Assembly (NCBI RefSeq): GCF_001571285.1
Contig: NZ_BCTM01000017.1
Span: forward strand, 1 to 64,000
DNA: 64,000 nucleotides
Direction: 5' to 3'
Source: Kluyvera cryocrescens NBRC 102467
Lineage (GTDB): Bacteria > Pseudomonadota > Gammaproteobacteria > Enterobacterales > Enterobacteriaceae
Shown: one piece after another, positions 8,429 through 18,459 of the stretch
Layout of the letters: every line of letters begins with the position of its first letter
Position numbering within the stretch: the stretch's first letter is position 1
Notes under the pieces: generated by a model
Told to the model about the DNA's origin: nothing
Seen by the model: only the letters and a program-made list of their open reading frames with translations
Databases searched by the model: none
Translations under genes and position numbers: made by a program

Positions 8429-9448
8429 ATGCATACGCAACTCCCAATCGACTTTCGGGTCACCCTCGTAGCGAAACACCCGGAACGGCTCGCGCAGATT
8501 CGTTCGCTGCTGGTGGATAGCGGGCTGGGGATGGACAGCGATATCACGCTGTTTATCGAAGCCTGGGCCGATACGGCGCTGGTGGGATGCGCGGGGCTGG
8601 CGGCTAACGTCATTAAATGCGTGGCGGTGGATGAGCGTCTGCGCGGCGCCAATCTGAGCGCGCGGCTGCTGGCTGAAGTGGAAAACGTCGCGCTGGCGCG
8701 CGGCGATTTCCACCTCTTTCTTTGCACCCGTCCTTGCAACAAAGAACGTTTTGGCCGCAGTGGTTTCTGGCCCATTGCGCAAAGCGGGAATAATGCGGTG
8801 CTGATGGAAAACACCCCGCAGGGTATCGAGCGCTATTGCCGTTCGCTGCGTCAGAAACGCCAGCCGGGTGACAAAGTGGGAGGCATCGTGATGAATGCCA
8901 ACCCGTTCACCCTCGGCCACCGTCATCTGGTGGAGCAGGCCGCAAGCCAATGCGATTGGCTGCACCTGTTCGTGGTGCGTGAAGACGCCTCGTTCTTCCC
9001 CTTTTGCGCACGGCTGGAGATGGTCCGCGCAGGCGTCGCGCATCTGCGCAATGTCACCGTGCATGAAGGCTCACAGTACATCATTTCCCGCGCCACCTTT
9101 CCGGCCTATTTCCTCAAAGAGTCGGGCAAGGTACAGCAGGCGTGGAGCGAAATCGATGTGCTGATCTTCCGCAATTACATCGCGCCGGCGCTGGGCATTA
9201 CCCACCGTTTTATCGGTTCAGAACCGTTTTGCGCCGTCACCCATCAGTACAACCAGACGCTACACGCGCTGCTGGCCGGGAGCGTGACGGTGGTGGAAAT
9301 CCCGCGCATCAAAATGATGGGCAGCGCCATTTCCGCATCGGAAGTGCGGCGCTTACTCAAAACGCAGCAGTTTTCTCGTATTCGGGACATCGTCCCGGAA
9401 TCAACTTTCGCGCATCTCGAAATGCATTACAGCGCGGAAGTCGCATAA
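8429..9448 (+). CDS. citC: [Citrate (pro-3S)-lyase] ligase CitC
   Basis: The 339-aa enzyme acetylates the prosthetic group thiol of citrate lyase, using ATP and acetate, to make the active form. It has an N-terminal GNAT-like domain to about residue 120 and a C-terminal nucleotidyltransferase domain. The nucleotide-binding motif MNANPFTLGHRHLVEQA carries the HxGH-like signature, and the second signature is MGSAISASEVRRLL near the C-terminus. It is the first gene of the classical citCDEFXG order. Start: ATG after AAGGCGG. Confidence 0.95.
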   Translation: MHTQLPIDFRVTLVAKHPERLAQIRSLLVDSGLGMDSDITLFIEAWADTALVGCAGLAANVIKCVAVDERLRGANLSARLLAEVENVALARGDFHLFLCTRPCNKERFGRSGFWPIAQSGNNAVLMENTPQGIERYCRSLRQKRQPGDKVGGIVMNANPFTLGHRHLVEQAASQCDWLHLFVVREDASFFPFCARLEMVRAGVAHLRNVTVHEGSQYIISRATFPAYFLKESGKVQQAWSEIDVLIFRNYIAPALGITHRFIGSEPFCAVTHQYNQTLHALLAGSVTVVEIPRIKMMGSAISASEVRRLLKTQQFSRIRDIVPESTFAHLEMHYSAEVA

Positions 9449-9464
9449 CTATCAGGACATTATC

Positions 9465-9758
9465 ATGAAAATTGTAAGGGAGGCGCTGGCCGGAACGCAG
9501 GAGTCCAGCGACCTGATGGTGAAAATCGCCCCCGCCGACGGCGAGCTGGAGATTGTCATCCACAGTGAAGTGATCAAGCAGTTTGGCGAGCAAATCCTCC
9601 GCGTGGTGGAAGAGACTTTACAGGCGATGGCCGTGCATCAGGGGCTGATTATCGTCGAAGACAAAGGCGCACTGGACTGCGTCATTCGCGCCCGCCTGCA
9701 AAGCGCGGTTCTGCGCGCAGCCGACGCGCAGCAGATAACGTGGGAGGCGCTGCAATGA
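9465..9758 (+). CDS. citD: Citrate lyase acyl carrier protein (gamma subunit) CitD
   Basis: The 97-aa acyl carrier subunit carries the 2'-(5''-triphosphoribosyl)-3'-dephospho-CoA group on Ser14, within the motif [11 protein letters not shown]. The length and N-terminus match the family exactly. Its stop codon overlaps the citE start (ATGA), so the two are translationally coupled. Confidence 0.96.
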   Translation: MKIVREALAGTQESSDLMVKIAPADGELEIVIHSEVIKQFGEQILRVVEETLQAMAVHQGLIIVEDKGALDCVIRARLQSAVLRAADAQQITWEALQ

Positions 9759-10630
9759 GTACACTTCGCCGCAGTATGCTGTTCCTGCCGGGGGCCAACG
9801 CCGCCATGCTGTCTACCGCGTTTATCTATCGCCCGGACTCGATCATGTTCGATTTAGAAGACGCCGTCGCCTTGCGTGAAAAAGACAGCGCCCGCCTGCT
9901 GGTGTTCCACGCATTACAGCACCCGATGTATCAGGACATTGAAACCGTTGTCCGTATTAATCCGCTGAACACGCCGTTTGGGCTGTTGGATCTGGAAGCC
10001 GCGGTGCGCGGCGGCGTTGATGTTATCCGCTTGCCGAAAACCGACACCCCGGAAGATATCGACGAACTGGAAGGGCATCTCGAACGCATTGAGCGGGAGT
10101 GTGGCCGCGAAGTGGGCTCTACCCGCGTGATGGCGGCCATTGAATCGGCGATTGGCGTCATTAACGCCGTGGCGATAGCCCGCCGCTCGCCGCGTCTCAT
10201 AGGGATAGCGCTGGCTGCGTTTGACTATGTGATGGATATGCAGACCGAGCGCGGTGACGGCACCGAGCTGTTTTACGCGCGCTGTGCGGTACTGCACGCA
10301 GCTCGTGCGGCCGGTATCGACGCCTTCGACGTGGTGTGGTCAGACGTCAATGACGAAGCTGGATTCCTGCGCGAAGTGGAATTGATCCGCAAGATGGGCT
10401 TCAACGGCAAATCGCTGATTAATCCGCGCCAGATTGACCTGCTCCACAATGCCTATGCGCCAACGCAACAGGAAGTCGACCACGCCCAGCGGGTGATTGA
10501 AGCGGCGGAAGAGGGCGCGCGCATTGGGCTGGGCGTGGTGTCGCTCAACGGGAAAATGGTCGATGCGCCAATCATTGACCACGCGCAAAGGGTACTCGAA
10601 CGTGCGGCGGCTTCTGGCGTGCGTCGTTAA
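9755..10630 (+). CDS. citE: Citrate lyase beta subunit (citryl-CoA lyase) CitE
   Basis: The 291-aa HpcH/HpaI-family TIM barrel cleaves citryl-ACP to oxaloacetate and acetyl-ACP. Visible family features are [11 protein letters not shown] at the N-terminus, the acidic metal-binding segment [20 protein letters not shown], and the [12 protein letters not shown] and [12 protein letters not shown] strands. The ATG at 9755 (MSTLRRSML) overlaps the citD stop and has GGGAGG upstream; a longer GTG start is not needed. Confidence 0.96.
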   Translation: MSTLRRSMLFLPGANAAMLSTAFIYRPDSIMFDLEDAVALREKDSARLLVFHALQHPMYQDIETVVRINPLNTPFGLLDLEAAVRGGVDVIRLPKTDTPEDIDELEGHLERIERECGREVGSTRVMAAIESAIGVINAVAIARRSPRLIGIALAAFDYVMDMQTERGDGTELFYARCAVLHAARAAGIDAFDVVWSDVNDEAGFLREVELIRKMGFNGKSLINPRQIDLLHNAYAPTQQEVDHAQRVIEAAEEGARIGLGVVSLNGKMVDAPIIDHAQRVLERAAASGVRR

Positions 10631-10640
10631 GGATAAAGCA

Positions 10641-12158
10641 ATGAATCAGACAGAACTTCTTCACCTGAATTTTCCCCATTTGCGGGAGCTCAAACCGTTT
10701 AACTCCGCCCATCACGCTACGCCGTGGCTGGCTGATAGGGACACGAAATACCATCGCAAGCTGTGCGAGTCGGTCGAGCAGGCGGTGGAACGATGCGGGC
10801 TTAAAGATGGCATGACCATTTCGTTTCACCATGCGTTTCGCGAAGGCGACCGGGTGATCAACGGCGTGGTGGCGAAGCTTGCACAGATGGGATTCAAGAA
10901 TTTGACCCTCGCGTCCAGCTCGCTAATGACCTGTAACGATGCGCTGATTGAGCATATCGAGAACGGCGTGATTAGCCGTATCTATACGTCCGGTATGCGC
11001 GGCAAACTGGCGGATGCGATCTCCCACGGGCTGATGGATGAGCCGGTGCAAATTCACTCCCACGGCGGCCGCGTGAAGCTGCTCCAGGACGGCGAGCTGA
11101 CTATTGACGTGGCTTTCCTGGGGGTTCCGTGTAGCGATGAGTTTGGCAATGCGAACGGTACGCACGGTAAGTCCTGCTGTGGTTCGCTGGGCTACGCGAT
11201 GGTCGATGCCCATTTTGCTCATAAAGTGGTGCTGCTGACCGAAGAACTGGTGCCGTTCCCCAATATGCCCGCCAGCCTGGTTCAGGATCAGGTGGACTAC
11301 ATTGTGCAGGTTGAGAGCGTGGGCGATCCGGCAAAAATTAGCGTCGGTGCGGCGCGCGTCACCAGCAATCCGCGTGAGCTGATGATTGCTCGCTATGCGG
11401 CGGATGTGATTGAACACTCGGGTTACTTCGTGCCCGGTTTCTCAATGCAGACCGGCTCCGGTGCGGCGGCAACCGCCTGTACGCGCTTTATGGAAGAGAA
11501 GATGGAGCGCAGCGGAGTGACGGCAAGCTTCGCGCTGGGAGGTATCACCGGCGGTCTGGTGGATCTGCATGAAAAAGGGTTGATTGGCAAACTGCTTGAT
11601 ACCCAGTGCTTTGATGGCCAGGCGGCGGCTTCACTGGCGCGTAACCCGAACCACGTCGAGATTTCCACCAACGTCTACGCCAACCCAGGGAGCAAAGCGG
11701 CGAGCTGCGATCGGCTTGACGTGGTGATCCTCAGCGCGCTGGAAATTGATGTTGATTTTAACGTTAACGTGATTACCGGTTCCGACGGTGTGATGCGCGG
11801 CGCATCCGGCGGTCACTGTGACGTGGCCGCTGCCGCTAACCTGACCATCGTGGTTGCGCCGCTGCTGCGTAGCCGTATTCCCACGGTGGTGAAGCGCGTG
11901 ACCACGCGCCTGACGCCGGGAGAAAGCATCGATGTGCTGGTGACTGACCATGGGATCGCGGTTAATCCGGCACGCCCGGAAATTCGCCAGCGGTTGGTTG
12001 AGGCGGGGCTGAAAATTGTCGATATCGAAGCGCTGTATGCGCGCGCGGTTTCGCTGACCGGCATGCCTAAACCGATTGAGTTCACCGATAAGATCGTCGG
12101 TGTGATCCGCTACCGCGATGGCAGCGTGATTGACACCGTTCGTCAGGTGAAGGAGTAA
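10641..12158 (+). CDS. citF: Citrate lyase alpha subunit (citrate:acetyl-ACP transferase) CitF
   Basis: The 505-aa CoA-transferase-type subunit swaps acetyl for citryl on CitD. Family features include MTISFHHAFREGDRVIN, the Gly-rich PVQIHSHGGRVKLL, and the C-terminal GASGGHCDVAAAANLTIVVAP. The ATG at 10641 (MNQTELLHL) follows AAGGATA and gives the family length of about 510; an upstream in-frame start would overlap citE with no conserved sequence. Confidence 0.96.
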   Translation: MNQTELLHLNFPHLRELKPFNSAHHATPWLADRDTKYHRKLCESVEQAVERCGLKDGMTISFHHAFREGDRVINGVVAKLAQMGFKNLTLASSSLMTCNDALIEHIENGVISRIYTSGMRGKLADAISHGLMDEPVQIHSHGGRVKLLQDGELTIDVAFLGVPCSDEFGNANGTHGKSCCGSLGYAMVDAHFAHKVVLLTEELVPFPNMPASLVQDQVDYIVQVESVGDPAKISVGAARVTSNPRELMIARYAADVIEHSGYFVPGFSMQTGSGAAATACTRFMEEKMERSGVTASFALGGITGGLVDLHEKGLIGKLLDTQCFDGQAAASLARNPNHVEISTNVYANPGSKAASCDRLDVVILSALEIDVDFNVNVITGSDGVMRGASGGHCDVAAAANLTIVVAPLLRSRIPTVVKRVTTRLTPGESIDVLVTDHGIAVNPARPEIRQRLVEAGLKIVDIEALYARAVSLTGMPKPIEFTDKIVGVIRYRDGSVIDTVRQVKE

Positions 12159-12162
12159 TTCG

Positions 12163-12702
12163 ATGACGACAATGACACCCGTGAAAATGGGTGTCAGCCT
12201 TGATGCGCTGCTGGCGGCGAAAGAGAGCCGCGCTGCGCGTCAGGCTGACTGGTTAACCCATTACCAACAGCCGGTTATTTCACTCACCCTGGTGACCCCG
12301 GGGGCGGTGAAAAACAGCCCGCGCTATCGCAACACGATGGGCGTGGCGCTGCAAATGTGCGATCAGATGCTGTGGCAAAACGGCTGGTCGGTACTCGACC
12401 GTCAGGTCTTGTGGCTGCCGACCGGGCCGGAAGCCATGTGGTGTGTGGCGCATCAGGCGCCGGAGATAAAGGCGCACTGTGCGGCGCTTGAGCAAACGCA
12501 TCCGCTGGGGCGGCTGTGGGATCTGGATGTGATTTGCCCACAGTCAGGTCACGTTGGACGGTTATCCCTGGGGCGGCATCTGCGGCGCTGCCTGATTTGC
12601 GATGAGCCAGCGCACGCGTGTTCTCGCTCGCGTAAACATCCGGTTGATGAGGTCGTGGCCTGCGTGGAGAAGATGATTGATGACTGGTTCCATCGCGATT
12701 AA
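12163..12702 (+). CDS. citX: Holo-ACP synthase CitX
   Basis: This 179-aa enzyme transfers the triphosphoribosyl-dephospho-CoA group to apo-CitD. The conserved segments PVISLTLVTPGAVKNSPRYR and GRLWDLDVICP, and the Cys-containing tail RRCLICDEPAHACSRSRKH, identify it. It lies 4 nt after citF and overlaps citG by 23 nt. Confidence 0.94.
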   Translation: MTTMTPVKMGVSLDALLAAKESRAARQADWLTHYQQPVISLTLVTPGAVKNSPRYRNTMGVALQMCDQMLWQNGWSVLDRQVLWLPTGPEAMWCVAHQAPEIKAHCAALEQTHPLGRLWDLDVICPQSGHVGRLSLGRHLRRCLICDEPAHACSRSRKHPVDEVVACVEKMIDDWFHRD

Positions 12703-13486
12703 CCCCCGCCCGGTTGATGTCGCTGCTTTGGCGGAAGATGCGCTATGGCAGGAGCTGGAGTTGACGCCAAAGCCGGGGCTGGTCGACAGGCTCAACAATG
12801 GCGCCCATCGGGATATGGACCACGCGCTGTTCGTGCGCAGCATTCAGGCAATTAGCCCGTGGTTTCGACGATTCGCCGAACTGGGTGAGAGCCACGCCCA
12901 TTTGCCGGTAAACCAGCAGCTACGGCTTATCCGCCCGATGGGCATCGCCTGTGAACAGGCCATGTACCGGGCAACCAACGGCGTGAATACGCATAAAGGC
13001 GGCATCTTTGCGCTGGGGCTCTTGTGCTTTGCCGCCGGACGGTTGGGCGAGGTGAGCCAGGCCAGCTTGTGCCATGAAGTCAGCGCTATCTGCGATGGGC
13101 TGGTGGCGCGTGAATTAGCGGTTCGTGGTTCACAGGCTACCGCCGGAGAGCGTCAGTTTCACCAGTTTGGCCTGACCGGTGCGCGTGGGGAAGCGGAGAG
13201 CGGCTTTGCCACGGTACGGCGAGTGCTGCCCGGCTGGAATCGCCGTAGCCTGCATACGCTGTTGCTGAGTTTAATGGCGGTGAATCCGGACAGTAACCTG
13301 GTATCGCGTGGCGGTTTGAACGGGCTGCACTATGTGCAGGGATACGCCCAGCAGTTATTGGATCGGGGCTGGGATAAGCAGGATTTAATCAAAATGGATC
13401 AGGCGCTGATTGCGCGAAATTTAAGTCCAGGAGGCAGTGCGGATTTACTGTCGGTGGGATGGGTGCTGTCGGCCGTTACTCCTTAA
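12680..13486 (+). CDS. citG: Triphosphoribosyl-dephospho-CoA synthase CitG
   Basis: This 268-aa enzyme makes the precursor of the citrate lyase cofactor from ATP and dephospho-CoA. Signatures are LTPKPGLVDRLNNGAHRDMD near the N-terminus and GVNTHKGGIFALGLLCFA in the middle, with GGSADLLSVGW at the end. I take the ATG at 12680, preceded by GGAGAAG, inside the end of citX; a TTG just upstream is less likely. It closes the citrate operon. Confidence 0.94.
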   Translation: MTGSIAINPRPVDVAALAEDALWQELELTPKPGLVDRLNNGAHRDMDHALFVRSIQAISPWFRRFAELGESHAHLPVNQQLRLIRPMGIACEQAMYRATNGVNTHKGGIFALGLLCFAAGRLGEVSQASLCHEVSAICDGLVARELAVRGSQATAGERQFHQFGLTGARGEAESGFATVRRVLPGWNRRSLHTLLLSLMAVNPDSNLVSRGGLNGLHYVQGYAQQLLDRGWDKQDLIKMDQALIARNLSPGGSADLLSVGWVLSAVTP

Positions 13487-13491
13487 CCCTA

Positions 13492-13600
13492 CCCCCTCTC
13501 CCCGTGGGGGAGAGGGAACGGTCAGGTGCGTTTTTTAACTGCGGCGTGTGGATTCTATTCTCCCTCTCCCCAGTGGGGAGAGGGTTGGGGTGAGGGGGCG
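13492..13600. repeat. Paired GC-rich inverted repeats between convergent citG and nupG
   Basis: Two hairpins lie in the gap. The first is CCCTCTCCCC-GTGG-GGGAGAGGG near 13494-13516. The second is CCCTCTCCCCAGTGGGGAGAGGG at 13562-13584, followed by TTGGGGTGAGGGGG. They are REP-like extragenic palindromes of a kind common between convergent enterobacterial genes and probably end both transcripts. A weaker relative occurs after speA near 38505-38530. Confidence 0.65.
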
Positions 13601-13605
13601 GCACC

Positions 13606-14862
13606 TTAGTGCGCGACCGGTACCGCACCTGGAGCCACACGCTCGTGTTTGTATTTGAACAGACCCACGAACGCCACGGCCAGAACCAGCGAATAGCCGG
13701 CGAAAATCAGCCACACGCTCTGCCAGTCGGTGATGCCGTCAACGGTATACATTTCAACCACTTTCCCGCTGGCCATACCGCCGAGGATGCAGCCAAAGCC
13801 GTTGGTCATCATCAGGAACATACCCTGCGCACTGGCGCGGATTTCTGGTTTAACTTCTTTCTCCACGAACACCGAACCGGAGATGTTGAAGAAGTCGAAA
13901 GCGCATCCGTAGACAATCATCGACAGCACCAGCAGGACGGTACCGAAGGCTGACGGGTCGCCGTAAGCGAACAGACCAAAGCGCAGCATCCACGCGAAAA
14001 TACTAATCAGCATCACATTCTTAATGCCATAGCGGCTCAGGAAGAACGGGATGGTCAGAATGAACAGCGTTTCGGAGATTTGTGAAATCGACATCATCAC
14101 CGAGGCATGCTGCACGATAAAGCTGGTGGCAAACAGTGGGTCTTTATCGAAGCTGTGCAGGAAGGTGTTGCCGAACATATTGGTGATCTGCAGCTCTGCG
14201 CCCAGCAGCATGGAGAAGATGAAGAAAATCGCCATGCGCTTATTTTTAAACAGTGCAAAAGCATCCAGGCCCAGCATGCTGCTCCAGCTCTGTTTTGCCT
14301 GCTGATTGGAGACCGGAATGTGCGGCAGCGTCAGCGTGAACAGCGCCAGCACCACGGAGAGCGCAGCACCAATATAGAGCTGCATATGGCTCAGTTCGAA
14401 GCCGGCAAAGCTCACCGCCCACATCGCCAGAATAAAGCCGATGGTGCCCCAAATACGGATAGGCGGGAAGTCGGTCACGATATCCAGGCCGGCTGATTTC
14501 AGGCGGTAGTAGGAGATCGTGTTAATCAGGCCGAGGGTTGGCATGTAGGCCAATGAATTCAGCAGGATAACCATAAACATGGCGCTTGGCGTGGTCACTT
14601 CGGCAGCCATAAATAGCGTACCGGCGCCAACCAGATGACAGATGGCGTAGACCCATTTGGCGCTGACCCACTTATCCGCGACGATGCCGAGAAGCGTCGG
14701 CATAAAGACCGCGGCAATCCCCAGAGAGCTGTATACCGCCCCGATAGACGCCCCGTCAAACTTCAGCGTCACAAACATGTACGAACCCAGCGTTGTCAGC
14801 CAGCTCCCCCAAAGGCAGAACTGCAGAAACGACAGTATCTTAAGCTGCAGCTTTAAATTCAT
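13606..14862 (-). CDS. nupG: Nucleoside permease NupG
   Basis: The 418-aa nucleoside:H+ symporter of the major facilitator superfamily has about 12 membrane segments. Its length and sequence agree with E. coli NupG from MNLKLQLKILSFLQFCLWGSW onward. It imports purine and pyrimidine nucleosides across the inner membrane. GAGGAAAA precedes the ATG. The upstream gap to mltC should hold its CRP/CytR/DeoR-type control region, but I see no site I can call with confidence. Confidence 0.96.
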   Translation of the reverse strand: MNLKLQLKILSFLQFCLWGSWLTTLGSYMFVTLKFDGASIGAVYSSLGIAAVFMPTLLGIVADKWVSAKWVYAICHLVGAGTLFMAAEVTTPSAMFMVILLNSLAYMPTLGLINTISYYRLKSAGLDIVTDFPPIRIWGTIGFILAMWAVSFAGFELSHMQLYIGAALSVVLALFTLTLPHIPVSNQQAKQSWSSMLGLDAFALFKNKRMAIFFIFSMLLGAELQITNMFGNTFLHSFDKDPLFATSFIVQHASVMMSISQISETLFILTIPFFLSRYGIKNVMLISIFAWMLRFGLFAYGDPSAFGTVLLVLSMIVYGCAFDFFNISGSVFVEKEVKPEIRASAQGMFLMMTNGFGCILGGMASGKVVEMYTVDGITDWQSVWLIFAGYSLVLAVAFVGLFKYKHERVAPGAVPVAH

Positions 14863-15047
14863 GTTGTTTTCCTCACAAGAATGGCGAGATTATGTTTTTT
14901 TAATAACATTAAGAGGTGGTGTTTGTGTCGATTCTAGCAATGGAGAGGGGCGGGCATTGTTAAGCGCCGCATAAAATTGCAATTATTCTTTCTTTGCACA
15001 ACGAATTAGTGACAAACGTAACATTTTTGCGCGGAAAATGATGGGGA

Positions 15048-15088
15048 AGACCATCTTCCCCTCCGGCAAGCCGGCGGTGAGATGGTCT
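15048..15088 (-). terminator. Stem-loop 3' of mltC
   Basis: Two perfect 9-base arms, AGACCATCT at 15048-15056 and AGATGGTCT at 15080-15088, enclose an inner CCGGC/GCCGG hairpin. It lies just beyond the mltC stop and well upstream of nupG, with a short ATTTT run after it on the minus strand. It fits a partial terminator or 3' stabilising structure within the mutY-yggX-mltC-nupG series. Confidence 0.5.
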
Positions 15089-15103
15089 GCTATGTGACAA
15101 TTG

Positions 15104-16183
15104 TTACTTGCGGCGATAGCCTTTCTGGGCGGAATTCACCTTGTAGAGATAGCGGCGTGATTCTGCGGACGGGTGCCGCGTAGTCAGCGTCTGGTAGACA
15201 TCGCCCGGCGCCATGCTGTTGATGATATTTGCCGCCTGCACCTTATCGTTAGAGAAGACGCGCAGCACGCTGCCCGCACCACCGTTATAGGCGGTGATCA
15301 CCGCGTATCGACGTGACGTTGGGTTATTGATACCACCCAGATAAATATTGTTCAAAATGGCCAGATAGGCCGTACCGGTATCGATATTGCTGGCCGGATC
15401 GAACAGGAAACTGCGGCTTGGCGTGCCGGATTTGCCCTGCGAGCGGAAAACATCTTTCCCGGCGGTATGCTGGACGACCTGCATCAGCCCCATGGCGTCA
15501 GATCGACTGACCGCATACGGGTTGAAGGAGGATTCGGTCTGCATAATCGCCAGAATCAGTGATTCATCAATCCCATATTTACGCGACGCCTGGCGTACCA
15601 TGCCCAAATATTTATGCGCACGCTTATCGAGGTGGTTCGGCACCAGATTGATGGTCACGCTATAGATAATGTGCAGGCCGCTGCTGCGTTTTTTCAGCCG
15701 CGTTTGCAGGAGATAGTCGGCAAAGCGCTCGGCGCGCCACTGCCAGCGAATGGCTTCGCCGTTGTTATCAACGACCTGGCCATAGAGGAACGGCTCTTTG
15801 GAGATCTGGATATCGTCGGCATCGGAGTAAAGGTCAACTGAACCCGGATCGTCACCCATCAGCAGCGTGGTGATAATGGCCTGCCGTAGACGTGCGGCGG
15901 GGTCAGTACCGGCGATGGTTTCAACGGTAATGGTACCGTCGTCGAAGTTGATGTGACTACGGGTCTGATAGCCGTCGGTATACTTGACGTAGTCTTTCGG
16001 GCCGGCTATCAGGACCTCGTTAAAACCCCAAATGTTTTCAATGTTATGGGCGAACTGCCCCATTAATATATCAAAACCGTTGGTGTCTTTTACCCACGCC
16101 TCGTTATAGGCATCGCCCTTTTTATTCGAGGAACAGGACACAAGCAGCGGCGCAATCAACGCCAGAGCAAATAGTTTTTTCAT
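15104..16183 (-). CDS. mltC: Membrane-bound lytic murein transglycosylase C, MltC
   Basis: The 359-aa outer-membrane lipoprotein cleaves peptidoglycan to 1,6-anhydro products. A signal peptide with lipobox LLVSC (Cys near residue 17) is followed by a DUF3393 domain and a C-terminal SLT domain. The catalytic Glu lies in [16 protein letters not shown], with MGLMQVV and [13 protein letters not shown] as further SLT motifs. I chose the second of two tandem ATGs because it gives the E. coli length; the first, at 16186, is possible. Confidence 0.96.
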   Translation of the reverse strand: MKKLFALALIAPLLVSCSSNKKGDAYNEAWVKDTNGFDILMGQFAHNIENIWGFNEVLIAGPKDYVKYTDGYQTRSHINFDDGTITVETIAGTDPAARLRQAIITTLLMGDDPGSVDLYSDADDIQISKEPFLYGQVVDNNGEAIRWQWRAERFADYLLQTRLKKRSSGLHIIYSVTINLVPNHLDKRAHKYLGMVRQASRKYGIDESLILAIMQTESSFNPYAVSRSDAMGLMQVVQHTAGKDVFRSQGKSGTPSRSFLFDPASNIDTGTAYLAILNNIYLGGINNPTSRRYAVITAYNGGAGSVLRVFSNDKVQAANIINSMAPGDVYQTLTTRHPSAESRRYLYKVNSAQKGYRRK

Positions 16184-16230
16184 CATTCCGGGAGCGCGTG
16201 TTGTTGTGGTCTTAAAGGGCCGTCAGGCCC

Positions 16231-16506
16231 TTACTGTTTTTCAGGTGGCGTGTAGCCTTCAATGTGCACATCTTTACCTTCAAACAGGAAATTGACCATT
16301 TCCTCTTCCAGCAGTTTGCGGTGCTCGACGTTCATCATATTGAGTTTCTTTTCATTGATGAGCATGGTCTGCTTATGCTGCCACTGTTTCCAGGCCTCTT
16401 TCGAGATCTCGTTATAAATGCGTTTGCCCAGTTCGCCCGGGTACAGCTGAAAATCCTGCCCTTCGGCATCTTGCTGCAGGTAAGTACAAAAAATCGTTCT
16501 GCTCAT
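16231..16506 (-). CDS. yggX: YggX, Fe(II)-trafficking / oxidative damage protection protein
   Basis: The 91-aa product is nearly identical to E. coli YggX ([20 protein letters not shown]). It protects iron-sulfur proteins from oxidative damage and may move iron. The conserved Cys7 is present. The ATG at 16506 matches the family start. It lies in the mutY-yggX-mltC series, 26 nt after mutY. Confidence 0.96.
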   Translation of the reverse strand: MSRTIFCTYLQQDAEGQDFQLYPGELGKRIYNEISKEAWKQWQHKQTMLINEKKLNMMNVEHRKLLEEEMVNFLFEGKDVHIEGYTPPEKQ

Positions 16507-16532
16507 AATCAATCCTCTTATGGCGCCAAACT

Positions 16533-17585
16533 CTAAACGAGTGAATCGGCGCGTAACTGCTGCAACAGGCGCTCAACCGGTGCGGCCAGCCCTACAGAGG
16601 GCGGCTGGGCTAAGTTATACCAGAGAGCGCTGCCTTCATCCATGCATGACGTCACTGAGGACACACTAAGCCACATTGGCACAATGTCCAGATGGAAATG
16701 GCTGAAAGTATGGCGAAACGCGGTGAGCTGGGTCAGCGTATCGGCTGGGATCTGCCGTTCGTTCAACCAGTCGCGCAGCGCCTCCTCATCCGCAAACTGC
16801 GGGAAACAGTATAGACCGCCCCACAGTCCGCTAGGCGGACGCTGCTGTAAAAACACCTCGCTGCCCTGCTGCATCATCAGAAAATAGCCGGTACGCTCCG
16901 GAATGGTCTGCTTCGGTTTTTTGCCCGGATACTGCGCCCAACTGCCGTTCGCTGACGAAACGCAGCCATTGTCCAACGGACACAGCGAGCATTTCGGTTT
17001 TGAACGGGTACAAACCATTGCGCCCAAATCCATCATGGCCTGGTTGAAGCGTGAAACGCCTTCGGCAGGGGTGACCTGCTCGCTAAGTTCCCACAGCCGC
17101 TTCTCGACCTCTTTTTTCCCCGGCCAGCCGTCCACCGCATAGCAGCGGGCCAGCACGCGCTTGACGTTACCGTCGAGGATTGGGAAATGCTTACCGAGCG
17201 AGAGTGACAATATTGCGCCGGCGGTAGAGCGGCCAACGCCGGGCAGCGCCGCCACTTCCTCGAACGTTTCCGGGAAGCGCCCGTGGTGCAGCGTGGCGAC
17301 CTGCTGCGCGGCCTTATGCAGGTTGCGCGCACGAGCGTAATAGCCCAGCCCCGTCCACAGATGCAGTACATCGTCTAACGGCGCGTTGGCCAGATCGGTG
17401 ACCGTCGGAAAACGTGACATGAAACGTTCAAAATAGGGGATAACCGTGGCAACCTGCGTTTGTTGCAACATGACCTCAGACAGCCATACTTTGTAGGGCG
17501 TCTTTTCAATTTGCCAGGGCAGGGTTTTACGCCCGTATTTGTCGTACCAGTCCAGCACCTGGGCTGAAAATTGCGCGGCTTGCAT
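16533..17585 (-). CDS. mutY: Adenine DNA glycosylase MutY
   Basis: The 350-aa enzyme removes A mispaired with 8-oxoG or G. It has the endonuclease III fold with a helix-hairpin-helix ([14 protein letters not shown]), the catalytic Asp in [13 protein letters not shown], and a [4Fe-4S] cluster motif C-x6-C-x2-C-x5-C ([19 protein letters not shown]). A C-terminal NUDIX-like domain that reads 8-oxoG follows from about residue 230. The ATG at 17585 gives the E. coli length. The gene is divergent from trmB. Confidence 0.97.
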   Translation of the reverse strand: MQAAQFSAQVLDWYDKYGRKTLPWQIEKTPYKVWLSEVMLQQTQVATVIPYFERFMSRFPTVTDLANAPLDDVLHLWTGLGYYARARNLHKAAQQVATLHHGRFPETFEEVAALPGVGRSTAGAILSLSLGKHFPILDGNVKRVLARCYAVDGWPGKKEVEKRLWELSEQVTPAEGVSRFNQAMMDLGAMVCTRSKPKCSLCPLDNGCVSSANGSWAQYPGKKPKQTIPERTGYFLMMQQGSEVFLQQRPPSGLWGGLYCFPQFADEEALRDWLNERQIPADTLTQLTAFRHTFSHFHLDIVPMWLSVSSVTSCMDEGSALWYNLAQPPSVGLAAPVERLLQQLRADSLV

Positions 17586-17739
17586 GGTCAAAGCAGGGAT
17601 TCCACTCTTGTTATAATGAGGGGCCAAATTGCAGCACAGCGGCACTATGCTGTAAACAGGAACTTTCCGGTGCTTGCATCCGGCAACTAACTTTGGATAA
17701 TGCCCGTTTCCCGAACACTCTCACAAGCAGACTTATTTT

Positions 17740-18459
17740 ATGAAGAACGACGTCATTTCACCGGAATTTGATGAGAACGGCCGCCCACAGCGCCGTATTC
17801 GTAGTTTTGTTCGTCGCCAGGGGCGACTGACGAAAGGGCAGGAGCACGCGCTGGAAAACTACTGGCCGGTGATGGGCGTTGAGTTCAGCGAAGAGCCTGT
17901 CGACTTCGCCGCGCTGTTTGGCCATGACGCGCCAACCACGCTGGAGATTGGTTTTGGTATGGGCGCCTCGCTGGTGGCTATGGCTAAAGCGCGCCCGGAT
18001 CAAAACTTCCTCGGTATCGAAGTGCACTCGCCGGGGGTTGGCGCCTGCCTCGCGTCGGCTCATGAAGAGGGTGTCGATAACCTGCGCGTGATGTGTCACG
18101 ATGCGGTGGAAGTACTGCACAAAATGATCCCTGACAACTCTCTGAACATGGTTCAGCTCTTTTTCCCTGACCCATGGCACAAAGCGCGTCATAATAAACG
18201 CCGTATCGTTCAGGTTCCGTTTGCTGAGCTGGTGAAAAGCAAACTGAAGCTGGGCGGCGTGTTCCACATGGCGACCGACTGGGAAGCCTACGCGGAGCAC
18301 ATGCTGGAAGTGATGTCCTCGCTGGACGGATATCTGAACCTGTCTGAGAGTAAAGATTATGTACCGCGCCCGGAATCGCGCCCGGTAACCAAATTTGAAC
18401 AACGTGGTCATCGTCTTGGCCACGGCGTATGGGACTTAATGTTCGAGAGGGTGAAATAA
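17740..18459 (+). CDS. trmB: tRNA (guanine-N7)-methyltransferase TrmB
   Basis: The 239-aa SAM-dependent enzyme methylates G46 in tRNA. The SAM site [16 protein letters not shown], the motif [15 protein letters not shown] and the C-terminal [17 protein letters not shown] are all present. It matches E. coli TrmB in length. The stop codon is directly followed by the yggL ATG. Confidence 0.97.
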   Translation: MKNDVISPEFDENGRPQRRIRSFVRRQGRLTKGQEHALENYWPVMGVEFSEEPVDFAALFGHDAPTTLEIGFGMGASLVAMAKARPDQNFLGIEVHSPGVGACLASAHEEGVDNLRVMCHDAVEVLHKMIPDNSLNMVQLFFPDPWHKARHNKRRIVQVPFAELVKSKLKLGGVFHMATDWEAYAEHMLEVMSSLDGYLNLSESKDYVPRPESRPVTKFEQRGHRLGHGVWDLMFERVK

